Below, piece after piece: positions 1-13,220 of a stretch of DNA of 64,000 nucleotides. The notes below the pieces were generated by a model that was not told the DNA's origin, did no database searches, and saw only the letters and a list, made by a program, of their open reading frames with translations. The DNA is from Babylonia areolata (Eukaryota; Mollusca; Gastropoda; Neogastropoda; Buccinidae). Location: the NCBI RefSeq assembly GCF_041734735.1, contig NC_134887.1, forward strand, positions 37,831,179 through 37,895,178, written 5' to 3'. How positions within the stretch are numbered: position 1 is the stretch's first letter; every line of letters begins with the position of its first letter. The translations under genes and the position numbers were made by a program.

Positions 1-283
1 TTTTTTTAATTTTTTTTTTTAATTTATTTATTTTTTTTAAGAAAAGAAAAGGTGCGAACATGTTGTAAAACTTTGGAAGGTGGTATTTATTGTTCATGTC
101 CCCACAGTGCTGTGTACGGGAGACCGGATGAAAAAGCGTTAAAACATCCTTGTTGATATGGATGGGAAAGGGATGGGAGGAAGAAAGTGGCAGAGTAAAA
201 TTGCACACACTCGTAGAGACGCATGCATTCACTCACGTACGCACGCACGCAGGCGCGCGCGCGCGCGCACACACACACACACG

Positions 284-343
<60 letters not shown>

Positions 344-1175
344 TAATAATTATTTCTTCAGTTGTCAAAGCACAGGAAGATGGGGAAGAACATTGTCAAA
401 AATGGGAGTTGTACTTTGTGTAGATCTCGATCTCTCTCTCTCTGTCTTACGCACAGACGAAGAAGGAGGGAGAGAGAGGTGGTGATGGTCAAGGCTGACC
501 CTGAGTTCCGTGGTGGGGTGTGGGGGGTGGAGGTTTGATTAGCGGCGTCATGTCTCGTTTCTTTTCTCATCATCGTTTCAGATGTAATTATTTTTCCTCT
601 TTTTTTTTCTCTCTCTCTCTCTGTTTCTTTCTCTTTTCTTTCTTTTCCTCCCTTTTATTTCTTCGCATTATGTATACCCCCTCCCCCCGCTTTTTTTTTT
701 TTTTTTCGTGGTTGTTGCTTTCTTTCGTTGTTGATCTACCTTCAGCATACCATACAGAATCCAATGTAAATCGGTGTATTATTTTTATGGTTTAGAACAG
801 AGTTCTTTAGGAAGAACAAGCCTACACACATCACAGAGAAAAAAAAAGACGGTTCTGTTGTCTCACTTGAAAAGAACACATGAATTTCTTGCCCTTTACT
901 TTTATTTGTTTCGCAGACATGAGTTGAAACATGACTTGGTTTGTATCGTGTATACTTGTAATCTACTTGTTCTGTCAATTTTCCAGACTTGTAGCTTATG
1001 TCATGTCGTGAAGTTACGTGCCAGTATCAGATTACGTGTTGGGGGTTGGGGGGGTAAACCCATCATTTGTCATGACTTGGGGAGGGAGAGGGAGGAGGAG
1101 GAAAGGGAGAGGGAGAGATGAGGGTGGGGTGGCGTGGCTTATTGAATGATGAATTGAGGGGTGATTGACGGTGAG

Positions 1176-1219
<44 letters not shown>

Positions 1220-2319
1220 GGAAGGGGGTGGGAGGGTGGGGGGGTGACGGAGTGATGGATTTCCATCAAGTCCTTCTTCCCGTCTCCTATGTCTCTCACA
1301 CCTGTCAGTTTTCAAGTCAGCGAAACACGATGGAACACACGCAGGGGTGTAGTAAAACTTGGCGAAAGGTGTGTGTGTGGCGCCACGAACCTCCGTGATG
1401 TGGCGCCCAAGTGCGCCGTTGTGGTGATGGCTGTATTGAACCATCAGTGCACCGCATAGCAGATACATTACATGGAAGGGGGTGACGGGGGTGTAGGGAC
1501 AGCAACGATTGGTGTTCGTGCAAGCTGTCGGTGATCGGTGAATTCAGTCACCGCTTGGAGGAAAACAACTTCAGACAAAAAACAACAACAAAAACTGTGT
1601 GTGTTAACAGCGAACTGGCGGGCTGAGGCTATTGGAGACTTAACCAGCAAGCGTCAGTAGTCAACGCGGATTCTCTAATCAAGGCTATGCTCATGTAACT
1701 CGATGCATCGAGAAAGTTCGATGTGTTTTTGTTCTGTGTTTCATTTCGAGGGGGAAAAAAAAAAGGGGGGGGGGGGGGGGTCCGTTAGAATTGGCTGTGC
1801 TGTTGATGAGAAGAAGTGCTTGCCAGATGCTGTACAGTAATCTTTATTTACCCCCCCACCCCACACACAAGTTTCTAGATGACAAGTGGTGCCGCGGCAG
1901 AGAATGGTAGCCAGTTGAAGCCACCCATTTGGCGTAGTGAGGGGACTTGTGCGATTAAAAAAAAACTTTGTTATCTTTTATTGCTTTGCCTTAGTTTCGG
2001 GGCAAAGGCGGCAGTTGTCGGCTTGAGAAATTAAAATCGGTACAAACGGACTAGTGGACTGTCGGGTACTGTTTGAAGACTGTGCAGTGTTGGCGTGTAG
2101 GTTGTTGATTGAGAACGGGTTCAGCGGTGATATCTGATGGAAACCATTACAGCAGTCACTGTTGTTTGAGAGCCAAGAAACCTGGGCGGTTTTTTTGTTG
2201 TTGTTTTTTAAAATTTTTTTTCCCCGTTTTCGATGTTGAAGTGTGTTTTGTCTGGCGGGCCACTGTTTTGGTGAGGCTTTTTAAATCCTGATGTTTTGGC
2301 TTTTATCAGTGATTGCAGA

Positions 2320-2660
2320 CTGTTGCCCCACATGAAAGCCAGTGCGCACGGACAGAAAGGTCAGTGAGTCACCGTAGAAAAGGTGGTCCGCCGCTGTGAA
2401 AACTGAGCGAGAAAAGGTCACAACACGGACACTCCGGCAAGAGTCTTTTAACACGCAGTTCGACTGGTGGTGGTGGTGGTGGTGGTGTACGCCCTTGTCG
2501 GGTGGAAAGCGGAATCAGGTTGGACCCCCTTGAAGGAAGTCAGACGCACAATGGCGGTAATGACATTTACCGATCGGTCGCCGCGGAAATGGACTAGTAC
2601 CGCACGTCTGTCAGTTTGACGGTGCCGGATAATCGCTCTCGCGTGCGTGAAATAACAGAT
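2320..2660 (+). promoter_or_regulatory. Weak candidate promoter / 5' exon region
   Basis: This stretch is richer in CpG than the surrounding sequence and contains ATGGCGG at 2551-2557, a core like the YY1 site common in promoters of housekeeping genes. No TATA box is clear and no coding start was recognised. It is the best-looking promoter-like patch upstream of the first NCOR exon found, but the evidence is thin. Confidence 0.15.
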
Positions 2661-2692
2661 TTAACATATCGTGATACCTGATACGATACGTC

Positions 2693-2860
2693 GATATTTG
2701 TATAGTGCCTGTGATCAGTCAAAGACCAAACTTTAAGCGCTTTACATATGCAGTCATTTGTACAACAGGCTGCCCACCTGGGTAGAGGCCGACTGACAGC
2801 TGTCTTTATACGCTCATAGGTTGTTTCCTGTGTCATTCAGTCAGACTTCTTGTCACGCGC
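2693..2860 (+). repeat. Dispersed repeat family C fragment (AAGCGCTTTAC family)
   Basis: It shares TATAGTGCCT, AGAGACCAAGCTYTAAG, GGAGTCATTTGCACAACAGG and GACAGCTGCCTTT landmarks with copies at 20598-20770, 49427-49600 and 51119-51690. The family usually ends in a CA-rich tail. The class is not clear to me; a non-autonomous retroposon is likely. Confidence 0.7.
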
Positions 2861-2881
2861 AATCAAACATGTATATCCCAG

Positions 2882-3000
2882 AGTGGATTTTTCTTTAGAA
2901 CTTTGCCAGGGACAACAACCCCTTTGTTGCCGTGGGTTCGTTGAGTACATGCTGCATACGTGACCTCGGTTTATCGTCTCATCGGAACAGATGACCGATA
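2882..3000 (-). mobile_element. SINE A fragment
   Basis: It carries the CCGTGGGTTC, ACCTCGGTTTATCGTCTCAT landmarks of the tRNA-derived SINE better preserved at 10052-10455. Only the middle part remains. Confidence 0.7.
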
Positions 3001-3770
3001 CCAGCAGACTTCAGTCGGTGTCACTGACTGAGAGGACCAACAGCCGTTTGGTCATGATTGAGCTTCACGTTGTTTCACGTCTCTCTTGTGGACTGTGCGG
3101 TGTTCTTTCTTGTCACTTTTTCGGTTTTCTTTCTTCACTTTTCCCGTCTGTCATCAAAACTAACAGAAACGGACAGCTGTGTGGGCTGTGGCGAAATTTC
3201 GGAAGTTTACCCCCCGCCCCCGTGTTCTCGCTGTAAAGATGGTTGACTGACAGTTGTGATGTTTCTGCGTATAATGCGCACGGGATGAGGGACTTTGACG
3301 AAACATGGGGGTGTCCAGTTTTCGGTTTGTTTGTTTGTTTTGTTTTTTTGCTTCCTGTTGAGGTAGAGTAGACAGGCGACTGTTGGTTTTGGACTCACGA
3401 AGATGGTGCTGGGTGACTGGTAGTAAGTAGCGAAAGTAGTGCAGTTAATAGGCATTAACTTCTTTTCTTAGCTTCTTTTTTCTTCTGTGTAGAAACGACT
3501 GTTTTTTTGTTTTGTTTTTTTGTATCGATTTAATCGATTTGTAGTTAGTCCAGCGTGGTATTGTTCAGCTGTGTTGATGGACCGATCATAGATTAATCTG
3601 TTGTTTCCTCTACTCCCCGCCCTCCCTCGGATAAAGGGCGTTCCTGTGGTAACGAACAAAGATCAAAACATTAGCGACTGTTCATACGCAAGTGGCACTG
3701 ACAAGACAGCAGAATTTCCACTGCTGTGTGACTTTAAAACACTCGAGCACTAGTTTAAAAAAATAAAAAT

Positions 3771-3821
<51 letters not shown>

Positions 3822-4180
3822 TCAGAACTCAGAACTCAAAACGTTTTTATTCAAGGATTAAGATTTTAGGCATTGCCTATTCTTCCAATCTGTCCTTGCT
3901 AATCTACATCTAGTACAAATAGCACACACATAAATGAAAGGAAAAAGTTTTCATGCAGAATTGTATACATAATGAAGAAAACACCCCCCCCCCCCCCACC
4001 CCCCACACACACACACCCACATCCGTGCACACACATGCATACACACACTGACGCTCGCGTGCGAGCGCACACACATACATACACACACACGCACACACAC
4101 ACACTGACAGCACCCCCTCACTCCCCCCCCCCCCCCACACACACACACACTAAGATTGACAGATGGATAGGACAGTGATT

Positions 4181-4226
<46 letters not shown>

Positions 4227-4686
4227 TCATCAATATAGAAGTTCCAGAAACATCCGGGTGTTTAAAAGGTACAGTATTGTTACTGTCTCTGAAATCTATG
4301 TTGGCAAGTGCAGCATACTACAGTGACTACCACCATCACCAATATTACTTGAACACTTGTCACGATTATGATAGAACGAAATGAATAGATTATGCATGCA
4401 TAAGAAATAGAACGAGAGAAAAAAAAAAAAAGAAAAAAAAAGAAGAGCAAAACAAAACACGATGAAATGAGAAAGCAAGGAAAGAACAACAACAATAGTA
4501 ACAATGACTGATACAATAAATAAGACATAACTGACCCCTTTGTTACTGCCTACAGTAATTCAAAGATCAGAGTTATTTACTGTTGGAAGGGGTGAAGATG
4601 TTTATGCAGACTTGATTTGAACATAGGAAGAGAACTGCCCGTTTGTATCTGCAAAGGGAGGGAGTTCCACAGTGATGCACCCGAAA

Positions 4687-4728
<42 letters not shown>

Positions 4729-5068
4729 CACCAATACATAAAAAGGAATATCGGCATAACCTAGTATTGATTTACTGACGGAGTTACGAGTGTACCCGAT
4801 GTTTGAGAAGTTGTCGCTGGTGCACGTGAAAGGATGCAGTGCTCCCAAAAGATGGAATCCTCTGTGAATGTTCATGCTCGCAGGGAGCCAGGCTTGATGT
4901 TGCTTCAAACTAGCTGGCACTCGCCTATTTTATGAGGTACAGGTTGTGTTCAGTCCTCGGGTTGTTCATTTTTATGAGAAACGTGACTGTGTGCGAATAC
5001 TTTTGGGGGGTGAAAGGGGGAAGTAAATAGAGTTGAGATTACGTCAGGATGACGCATTTGGAGTTTAG

Positions 5069-5147
<79 letters not shown>

Positions 5148-5161
5148 GCTGTATATGTTTA

Positions 5162-5204
<43 letters not shown>

Positions 5205-6368
5205 ACGTTTTTGAATATATAAAAAAGTGGTAAGAGGTTGTGGGTTGCTTCAAAACACTAGAGCTCCTTTTCGACATAGTTAATGATTTGAAAAGAACAA
5301 CAACTGTAGACAAACGATTAGGAAATTTAAACAAAGGACAAAGAATAAGGGGTGGGGGTGTGAGTCGTCTGCCGACAGACAGAAACGGAAGCCCTTCAAT
5401 CAGTTGTGAGGAAGGATATGATTGGTGTGCTTCCAAATCCAATGAACTGCAGTGGCTCGCGCAGAATAGGTTGAGCTGACCCCAGTCGTTCTGACAGACA
5501 GGATGTTTTTGATTGGTTGTGGCAAATAACCAGCATGGCTTCTTGGATTGTTCTTCGAAGGACCCTGTTGCTGTCTCTGGTGTTTGTGACGAATTTCGGG
5601 TGTTTCCAGTTTCAGTGACATTCTTTCAACGTTCTCAACAGTCGAAACAGCGGTGATGACGGCAATGTGTGCACTTGACACCGTGAGTTGAGGAGAAACA
5701 ATAAAACGAAACAAAAAGCGCTAATTCGGAAGGCGGAGCAGATGACAACAGACTCAGCTAATCTATTTAGAGGCGGAGGAGTTATTGAGTGATGAAACAT
5801 GTTCTACGGAAAGGGTGTAGCGGACCACAGCACAGCGAGAGAAAGACTTGACCACCGCGACAGCGATAGTTAAACACCAAGCCGATTTACTCGACGAAAC
5901 AGCGTGTGTGTGTGTGTGTGTGTGTGAATGACCTTGGCCCTTTGCGTCTGGCTGAGGGGGCTTGACAAGAGCCGGTGGTGGAGAGAGGAGGAGGAGGAGG
6001 AGGATTGAGATCGTGTGGAGATGAGCGGGACGAGGGGGGGTCAGTGTGTGAGGGGGACTGAGGAACGAGGACTGACGAGAGGGCAGCGAGGAACAGCTTG
6101 GGGTCTGTGGGGGACAGGAGGAGGAGGAGGTGTAAGAAGAGGAGGAGGAGGAGGAGAGTTGTATACCTCTGCAGTGGATCACCCTAGATGGGCAACTTCA
6201 TGCGTAAAATCTGCGAAGCCAATCATGTACTTGTAAGGGACTGTTTTGGTGTTTTTTTCTTTTTATTTCATTTTTTTGCTTTCTTATGTTCTTATCTTTT
6301 CTTTTCTTTCTGAATTAATATTTTTCCAATTATTTTCTCATTCTTTCTTGTGAAAGCAGAATAAGGTT

Positions 6369-6401
<33 letters not shown>

Positions 6402-6609
6402 CACTGTGTGTGTGTTTCCTTAATCTGTCCATGGCACTGGCAGCGTTACAAAATGGTCATACATGCCAAAGTCCACCCGTGTGTATACGAGTGATCATGG
6501 GGGTTACAGCCCACAAAATAAGAAGATGAAGGGAAAAAATTGCCACTGTTTTCTTATTGCCTGCCATGTGTACATGCGTGTGCGTGCGCGACACACACAC
6601 ACACACACA

Positions 6610-6658
<49 letters not shown>

Positions 6659-7029
6659 ACACACAAAAGCAAAGCAAGCAAAGCAAACCAAACGGCTACC
6701 ACCACCTAAACCTTCACCCCCTGTTCTTACATACATGTGCGCATGATTATCACTCACTCCTCTTTATGAAACCATGAAATAAAACACCAGATCTGGACGA
6801 AATGACAAAGGTCTTTCATTTTCATTTTTCATATACGAGACTTTTAATTGTTCTTAGATATTTGAAATCCATTAGTGTGATTATTATTATTATTTTTTTT
6901 AATGGTTTCATGGATACTTAAGCGTGAATGTTTTTTTAATTTTTTTAATTATTTTTTTTATTAGTTGTCTTATTTTATGTTTGCACTTTTAGCATGAGCT
7001 ACACAACCATATGTTAATTTTGTTCTGGA

Positions 7030-7310
7030 GACGATAATGTTGACATGTTTTGACATGGAAAATCCACTTTGATAAGAAAACAAATAGACTAGTAGGTTTG
7101 GGGGGAAAAAAAAGAAGAAGAAAATACATTTGCAATGTTGCATGCAGAAAAAAGTAATTAAAAAAAAAAAAAAAGTGGGGGGGGGGGGGGGGTGGTTGTG
7201 GGGGGTGGCACTCTCACTGTTCTGAGGCACTCTCCCTGTGGAGAGCAGCCCAAATTTCACACAGGAGTAGTACAACACGATACAATACAATACAATGAAA
7301 ATATAATGAT
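7030..7310 (+). mobile_element. SINE A, 5'-truncated copy next to NCOR exon 1
   Basis: The sequence is the reverse complement of the 10.05-10.3 kb copy (landmarks AAAATCCACTTTGATA, CTCCCTGTGGAGAGCAGCCC) and ends in a short ACAAT/ATACA tail at 7280-7305. The tRNA-like head is missing. It lies 50 bp upstream of the exon 1 acceptor and makes the exon frame look longer than it is. Confidence 0.8.
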
Positions 7311-7359
7311 ATTTAATGCAATACAATACTTGACGCGACTGTCGATGATGGTGTTTCAG

Positions 7360-7410
7360 CAGCAGACAGAGCAGAGGAGGGAGTTCATGGATCAACAGCA
7401 GCAGCATCAC

Positions 7411-7441
<31 letters not shown>

Positions 7442-7604
7442 TTCGGGAGCAGCAGCAGCAGCAGCAGCAGCAGCATCGGGAGCAACAGCATCGGATGCGA
7501 GAGGCGGAGGTGATGCAGGTGAAGCGGCGGCCATCGCTGTTGTCAGCCGACCAGTACCAGCATCAGCACCAGCACGCCCACCCCTCCCACTCCCAGCTGG
7601 ACAG
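7360..7604 (+). CDS. NCOR: NCOR exon 1 of window: Q-rich N-terminus
   Basis: The exon encodes [13 protein letters not shown], a 10-glutamine run, LRE, an 8-glutamine run, then [20 protein letters not shown] and SLLS followed by a His/Gln-rich tail. The KRRPSLLS block matches the RRRPSLLS that follows the polyQ tract in human NCoR1, so this is the equivalent N-terminal exon. The acceptor is TTTCAG at 7354-7359 and the donor AG|GTGAGA at 7605; it enters in phase 0 and leaves in phase 2. The open frame continues upstream to 7192 only because it crosses a SINE fragment, so no start codon is assigned. The glutamine tracts are coded by mixed CAG/CAA and are likely length-polymorphic. Confidence 0.88.
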
Positions 7605-8695
7605 GTGAGAGGATGATGACAGTAACGAAGTTAGCTGTGGTTGTTTGTTTGAGAAAAAGACACAGTCTTGTTTGAAGGGGGTCATTTACAGTAAGAGGTT
7701 AGCCGTGATTTGTTTGAGAAAAGGCCACAGCCTTGTTTGAAGGGGGTCACTTACAGTATGACTATGAGGTTAGCCATGATTTGTTTGAGAAAAGGCCACA
7801 GTCTTGTTTGAAGGGGGTCACTTACAGTATGAGGTTAGCCATGATTTGTTTGAGAAAAGGCCACAGCCTTGTTTGAAGGGGGTCATTTACAATGCAAGAT
7901 TAGTGGTGGTTTGTTGGAGAAAAGGCCTCAGCCTTGTTTGAAAGGGGTCCCACTCCCAGTTGGATAGGTGAGAGTATGAAAATGATATCGAGGTAAGCCA
8001 TGGTCTGTTCAAGAAAAGGGCACAGCCTTGTTTGAAGGGGGTCATTTATGATACGAGGTTGGTGTTGATTTGTCAGAGAAAAGGACACATCCTTGTTTGA
8101 AGGGGGTCCTTTACAATAAGAGATTAGTGATGGTTTGTTAGAGAAAAGGCCATAGCCTCGTTTGAAGGGGGTCATTCATGATACGAGGTTGGTGTTGCTT
8201 TGTTAGAGAAAACGACACATCCTTGTTTGAAGGGGGTCCTTTACAATAAGAGATTAGTGATGGTTTGTTAGAGAAAAGGCCACAGCCTTGTTTGAAGGGG
8301 ATCATTTATGATACGAGGTTGGTGTTGATTTGTTAGAGAAAAGGACACATCCTTGTTTGAAGGGGGTCCTTTACAGTATGAGGTTAGCCATGATTTGTTT
8401 GAGAAAAGGCCACAGCCTTATTTGAAGGGGGTCATTTATGATACGAGGTTGGTATTGGTTTGTTAGAGAATAGGACACGTCCTTGTTTGAAGGGGGTCAT
8501 TTACAATAAGAGATCAGTGATGGTTTGTTGGTGAGAAGGCCACAGTCTTGTTTGGAGGTCATTTACAGTGCAAGATTAGCCATGATCGAGAAAAGGCCAC
8601 AATTGAACGTGCATGCACACTTGTACATAAGCACACAGATGCCTGCTTACACACTCCCTGGCTCTCTCTCTTTTGGAAGGGGCTCAGGGAGGCCA

Positions 8696-8769
<74 letters not shown>

Positions 8770-9623
8770 ATTTACTTGCTAAATATCTGTCTGGATGATC
8801 CATGTGTGGAAATCCATTTTTTTCTCTGATTATTAATCTTTGCTTTATTCCTGTGTCAGTGTTTTTACTCTTTATCAGGCAGGAATAAAACATGTTTTAA
8901 TGCTGTTGAGTCAGGAGGTTGTGAAGCATTTTTGCATAATTATTTTTTTCACACAACCTTTTACAAAATAATTATGGTTACGATAGAGCTCTACTTTCAG
9001 TGAATGTGGAAATGATGGCTTGTATTCGGTTTTTTTTTTTCTTTTTCTCTCTGCTTTAAATTAGTTTGATTATTGTCTTTGCCTGTCCTTTGTTTCTGAG
9101 TTGTGTATTTGCATATCTGTGTGTGTGTGTGTCTGTGTCTGTCTGTGTATGCATGTGTGAGTGTGAAAGATTATCTGATCAAACAGTTAAGCAAGAAAGG
9201 AGAACGGAAAGAGAGCCAGACACAGACAGACACAGACAGACAGACAGACAGACAGACAAGGTGGAGGTGATATTGGGGAGGGTAACCAAGCAGACAAGAG
9301 TGATGCAGGAGAGAGGGAAGAAAAAGTATGTGCCATGGGGTGAAGAGGGTTAAAAAAAAAAAGAAAAAAAAAAAAGAAAGAAAAGAAATCCTAGTAATGT
9401 TACGAATGTTGTGAATGAAGGTTGGTACGCATTGCTGTCACAGTCACTGACGGGAAAGCCACAGTCGCACAGCACAGCGCACCACAAAAGTGCATGCACA
9501 CAGTCCAACTTGTTGCCTTGAGTTTTAGTAGACTTACCACTGGGGTTGCGGGTGGGGGAAGTTAGTTTTGACTTATAAAGCAATAAAGCAAAAGAAAAAA
9601 AAAGTCTGTAGGATTACTGTCAC

Positions 9624-9654
<31 letters not shown>

Positions 9655-12483
9655 ATTATTGTTATTATTATTAGTATTAGTATTGTTATTATTATTTACG
9701 CGTGAACCAGACATTTAAATTTCTTTCACTTTATATCTGGAATTAAAAAATTTTTTTTTTACTACCATTAGTTGTTGCTTTATTCCCATTTGAGGAGGGA
9801 ACAAATAGTCGGAAGATAATATGGCATCCACTGTTACTACTTTGCCCATGGAATGAAACAGTCAAGGGTCTACTTGTAGTAAACTGTTTATAAATTTTTG
9901 TTGAATGTCCTTCAGGTGAGCGGTCCAAAACCAAAACCAAAAAAAGGGGTTGGGTGAGGGAGTATTATACAGTAGTCCCCTTGTCTCTAGTTCCTTCCCA
10001 CTCCTGCAGCCATCCGCTGCTTTTTACCACCATGGGGATGCCGGGGATCTTTCAGTATGTATTTGTATTTGTATTTCTTTTTATCACAACAGATTTCTCT
10101 GTGTGAAATTCGGGCTGCTCTCCACAGGGAGAGCGCGTCGCTATACTACAGCGCCACCCCCCTTTTTTTTTTTTTCCCTGCGTGCAGTTTTATTTTTCCT
10201 ATCGAAGTGGATTTTTCTGCAGAATTTTGCCAGGAACATCCCTTTTGTTGCCGTGGGTTCTTTTATGTGCGCTAAGTGCATGCTGCACACGGGACCTCGG
10301 TTTATCGTCTCATCCGAATGACTAGCGTCCAGACCACCACTCAAGGTCTAGTGGAGGGGGAGAAAATATCGGCGGCTGAGCCATGATTCGAACCAGTGCG
10401 CTCAGATTCTCTCACTTCCTAGGCGGACGCGTTGCCTCTAGGCCATCACTCTAGCATCCCCTCCTTATGGAAATTCTGTGCTAGAAATTTCCTCTTTACT
10501 ATTGCTACCTTTTTTTTTTTTCTTCTTTTTTTTTCTTCGCTTCCTTCACTGTTGTCTCCTTTTTCTGTCTTTCTAGTCCAGTCCCCTTTCTTTCTTTTTT
10601 CAAGCAAGTCTTGACACTTTTTTTTTTTTTTCTTTTCCACAGTCTGTGATGTACTGTCTGTGCTGTTTTGCTTTGGCTGTTAGGCAGTGAAATTGTTAAC
10701 ACTGGGATGGTCACTAACTGTCCTTTCTGCAGTGGTTTTTTTGTTTGTTTGGTTTTTTTTGTTTGTTTGACTTTGAAGTATTGTTGTTGTTTTTTGTCCT
10801 TTTTTACAATTTTTTTATAATCTGGCCTGACATCCTCAGCACGACCTAATCTTAAGATTAATTTTAATCTTAATCTGTTAAGATAATGTTTCATAAATTG
10901 TGTTTTGTGGGTTTGTCTTGGTGGTGTTTTTGTTGTTTTTTTTTGGTTGGTTGGTTGGTTGGTTTGTAGATGTGACAGTTTTGTGTTGATGTGGTTAAGC
11001 ATTTGTGTGGTTTGACAGTCCTGATATGTGGCCCTGTGCGGTTGGCTGGACTATAAGCAACAACAGACAATAACCCCCCCTGCTTTTTGGGTTAAATTTG
11101 CCGTCTTCCTGTGCAGCCGTTTTTCGCCCTCCTTTCTTTCAGTACTCATTGTTTTTCGTGAGTGATCCAAACTGACAGTTTCTTAAATCAGTTGTGGCAT
11201 TGCACACAGTGACAGTGGACAGGTGGGGAGGACACAAGTGTTTTTTGACTCACTTGTGTAAACAAAGTGAGTCTGTGTTTTAACCCGGTGTTTGGTTGTC
11301 TGTGTGTGTGTGTGTGTGTGTGTCCGTGTGTCCGTGGTAAACTTTAACATTGACATTATCTCTGCAAATACTTTGTCAGTTGACACCAAATTAGGCATAA
11401 AGATAGGAAAAATTCAGTTCTTTCCAGTCATCTTGTTTAAAACAATATTGCACCTCTGGGATGAGCACAAAAAAAGAAAAAAAAAAGAAAAAGAAAAAAG
11501 AAGCCTAATTATATACAAACTGCATTTACTGTTATATTTATATTTTATGTATTCTCTAAACTTGGCACTCTGACCTCTTATTCTGACCCAACAACAAGAG
11601 GAGTCATTATTATCATTTTTTGTTCAAACAGGAACTTCTTTTGCTAAGCATGGAAGTTTATTTATTTTGCAAACGTTTTGGTGTAGATAGTGAAGAAGGG
11701 AAATTACTCTGTAATTAATGCTAGGGGATGTAATTTATCACAAGTGAGTCTTGAAGGCCTTGCCTCTCTTGGGTTTTTTGTTGTCTTCCTGTGCAGCCGT
11801 TTTTCGCCCTCCTTTCTTTCAGTACTCATTGTTTTCATGAGTGAACCAAACTGACAGTTTCATAAATCAGTTGTGGCATTGCACACAGTGACAGTGGACA
11901 CGTGGGGAGGACACAGTGTTTTTTCATGTTTGCCATGGGTGCCCCTTCCACAGGGTTTGTTTGCTCTGTGGTATTGCTGGATACATGGGATCGGGTGGAT
12001 TTCAGGAAGCTCAAACCTGGAACGTGGAGTTATGCTGAGCTTGCACGTGATGGATGTGTGTGCGTGTGTGTGTGTGTCAGAGAGAGAGAGAGAGTGTGTG
12101 TGTGTGTGCGCACGCGCACACACACTTGGGTGTGAGTGAGTGGGTTTTCATGTGAGAGGGGGGGGGGGGGGGGGAGATATAATGTTGTGAATGAGGAAAT
12201 AGCTGGAAGAGATGGTAGAATGGGGAGACAGACAGCGTGTGTGGGAGCCCTATCTTCTTGGATAGGTTGGGGTAGAAGGAGAGAGGGTTTGGAGGGGGTA
12301 GAGTACAGGGTGGGTTAGGGGGTGGGAGGGAGAGGGAGGTGTCTGTTGTTTGAGTACTGCATGGTGGTGTGACATGCTGTGATGATGAGAAGTGACAGCA
12401 TCTTGGGCTGCCATCTTGATGTGTGTCAGTTTCACTTTTGCCTTTCCTTTCCTTCCCTTCCCACTTCAGACTGCTGGCCTTGC

Positions 12484-12558
<75 letters not shown>

Positions 12559-13186
12559 CTCACTGTGTGTGTGTGTGTGTGTGTGTGAATTAAAATTAGA
12601 ATTAGAATTAGAATCATATTTGTCATGAAAACCGTATATGAAAGGTGTAAAAACAACCACCGAAACAAGAGAGGCAAGGCCTTCAAGACTCACTTGTGAT
12701 TCCATTCCATTCCATTCATTCTCCTGCCCGGGATGGGCGTAGAGGAGACATGAGGGATGATTCCGTAGTCAGACGACGCCATCCGGTTCTATCTTCTGCC
12801 TGTCGTATCAGCGTAGCGCTATCCATATTGGTCCATTCCTTGATGTTGTCCATCCAGCATTTGGCTTGCCTCCCTCTTCGCCTACCACCCTCTAGCGTTC
12901 CCTGTAGAACTGTCTTTTGCAGTGTCTACACGCCACTTGTGATACACTTAAAAAAAAAAATCTAATTGTTAAAATGTGTTCTGTATTTGTTATTATAAAG
13001 CTTCGGGTTAAAAAAAAAAAAAAAGAAAAAAAAAAAAAGTCCTAACCAGATTTGAACCCCATGTGTTCGGGTGAGAAGAAATGTTTTGGTGTCATATACT
13101 GTACCATGTCAAACTGATGTAAACTAGGCCTATCGGTTTGCTCTGCTTGGCCAATAAAACAAAGGGTAATAACAACCACCAAAAAA

Positions 13187-13220
<34 letters not shown>

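Larger units (their letters stand above)
1..7024. other. Upstream non-coding stretch
   Basis: No exon was recognised here. It holds CA/CG microsatellite (239-342), GA tracts (1180-1216, 3773-3818, 4184-4224, 4690-4724, 5166-5201), CA-rich sequence (3983-4150), a CA tract followed by TA (5070-5148), TG tracts (5903-5926, 6371-6400) and a CA tract (6592-6664). Repeat fragments lie at 2693-2860, 2882-3000 and 6450-6535. The missing first NCOR exon could lie here as a purely untranslated or very short exon, or further left. Confidence 0.6.

Noticed and set aside
7192-7359. N-terminal extension of NCOR exon 1 starting at 7192
   Set aside because: The extra frame crosses a SINE A fragment; an acceptor at 7359 and homology starting after it define the exon.
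12699-12940. Host exon on the minus strand
   Set aside because: The peptide is the C-terminus typical of RTE-like reverse transcriptases and is followed by a repeat tail.
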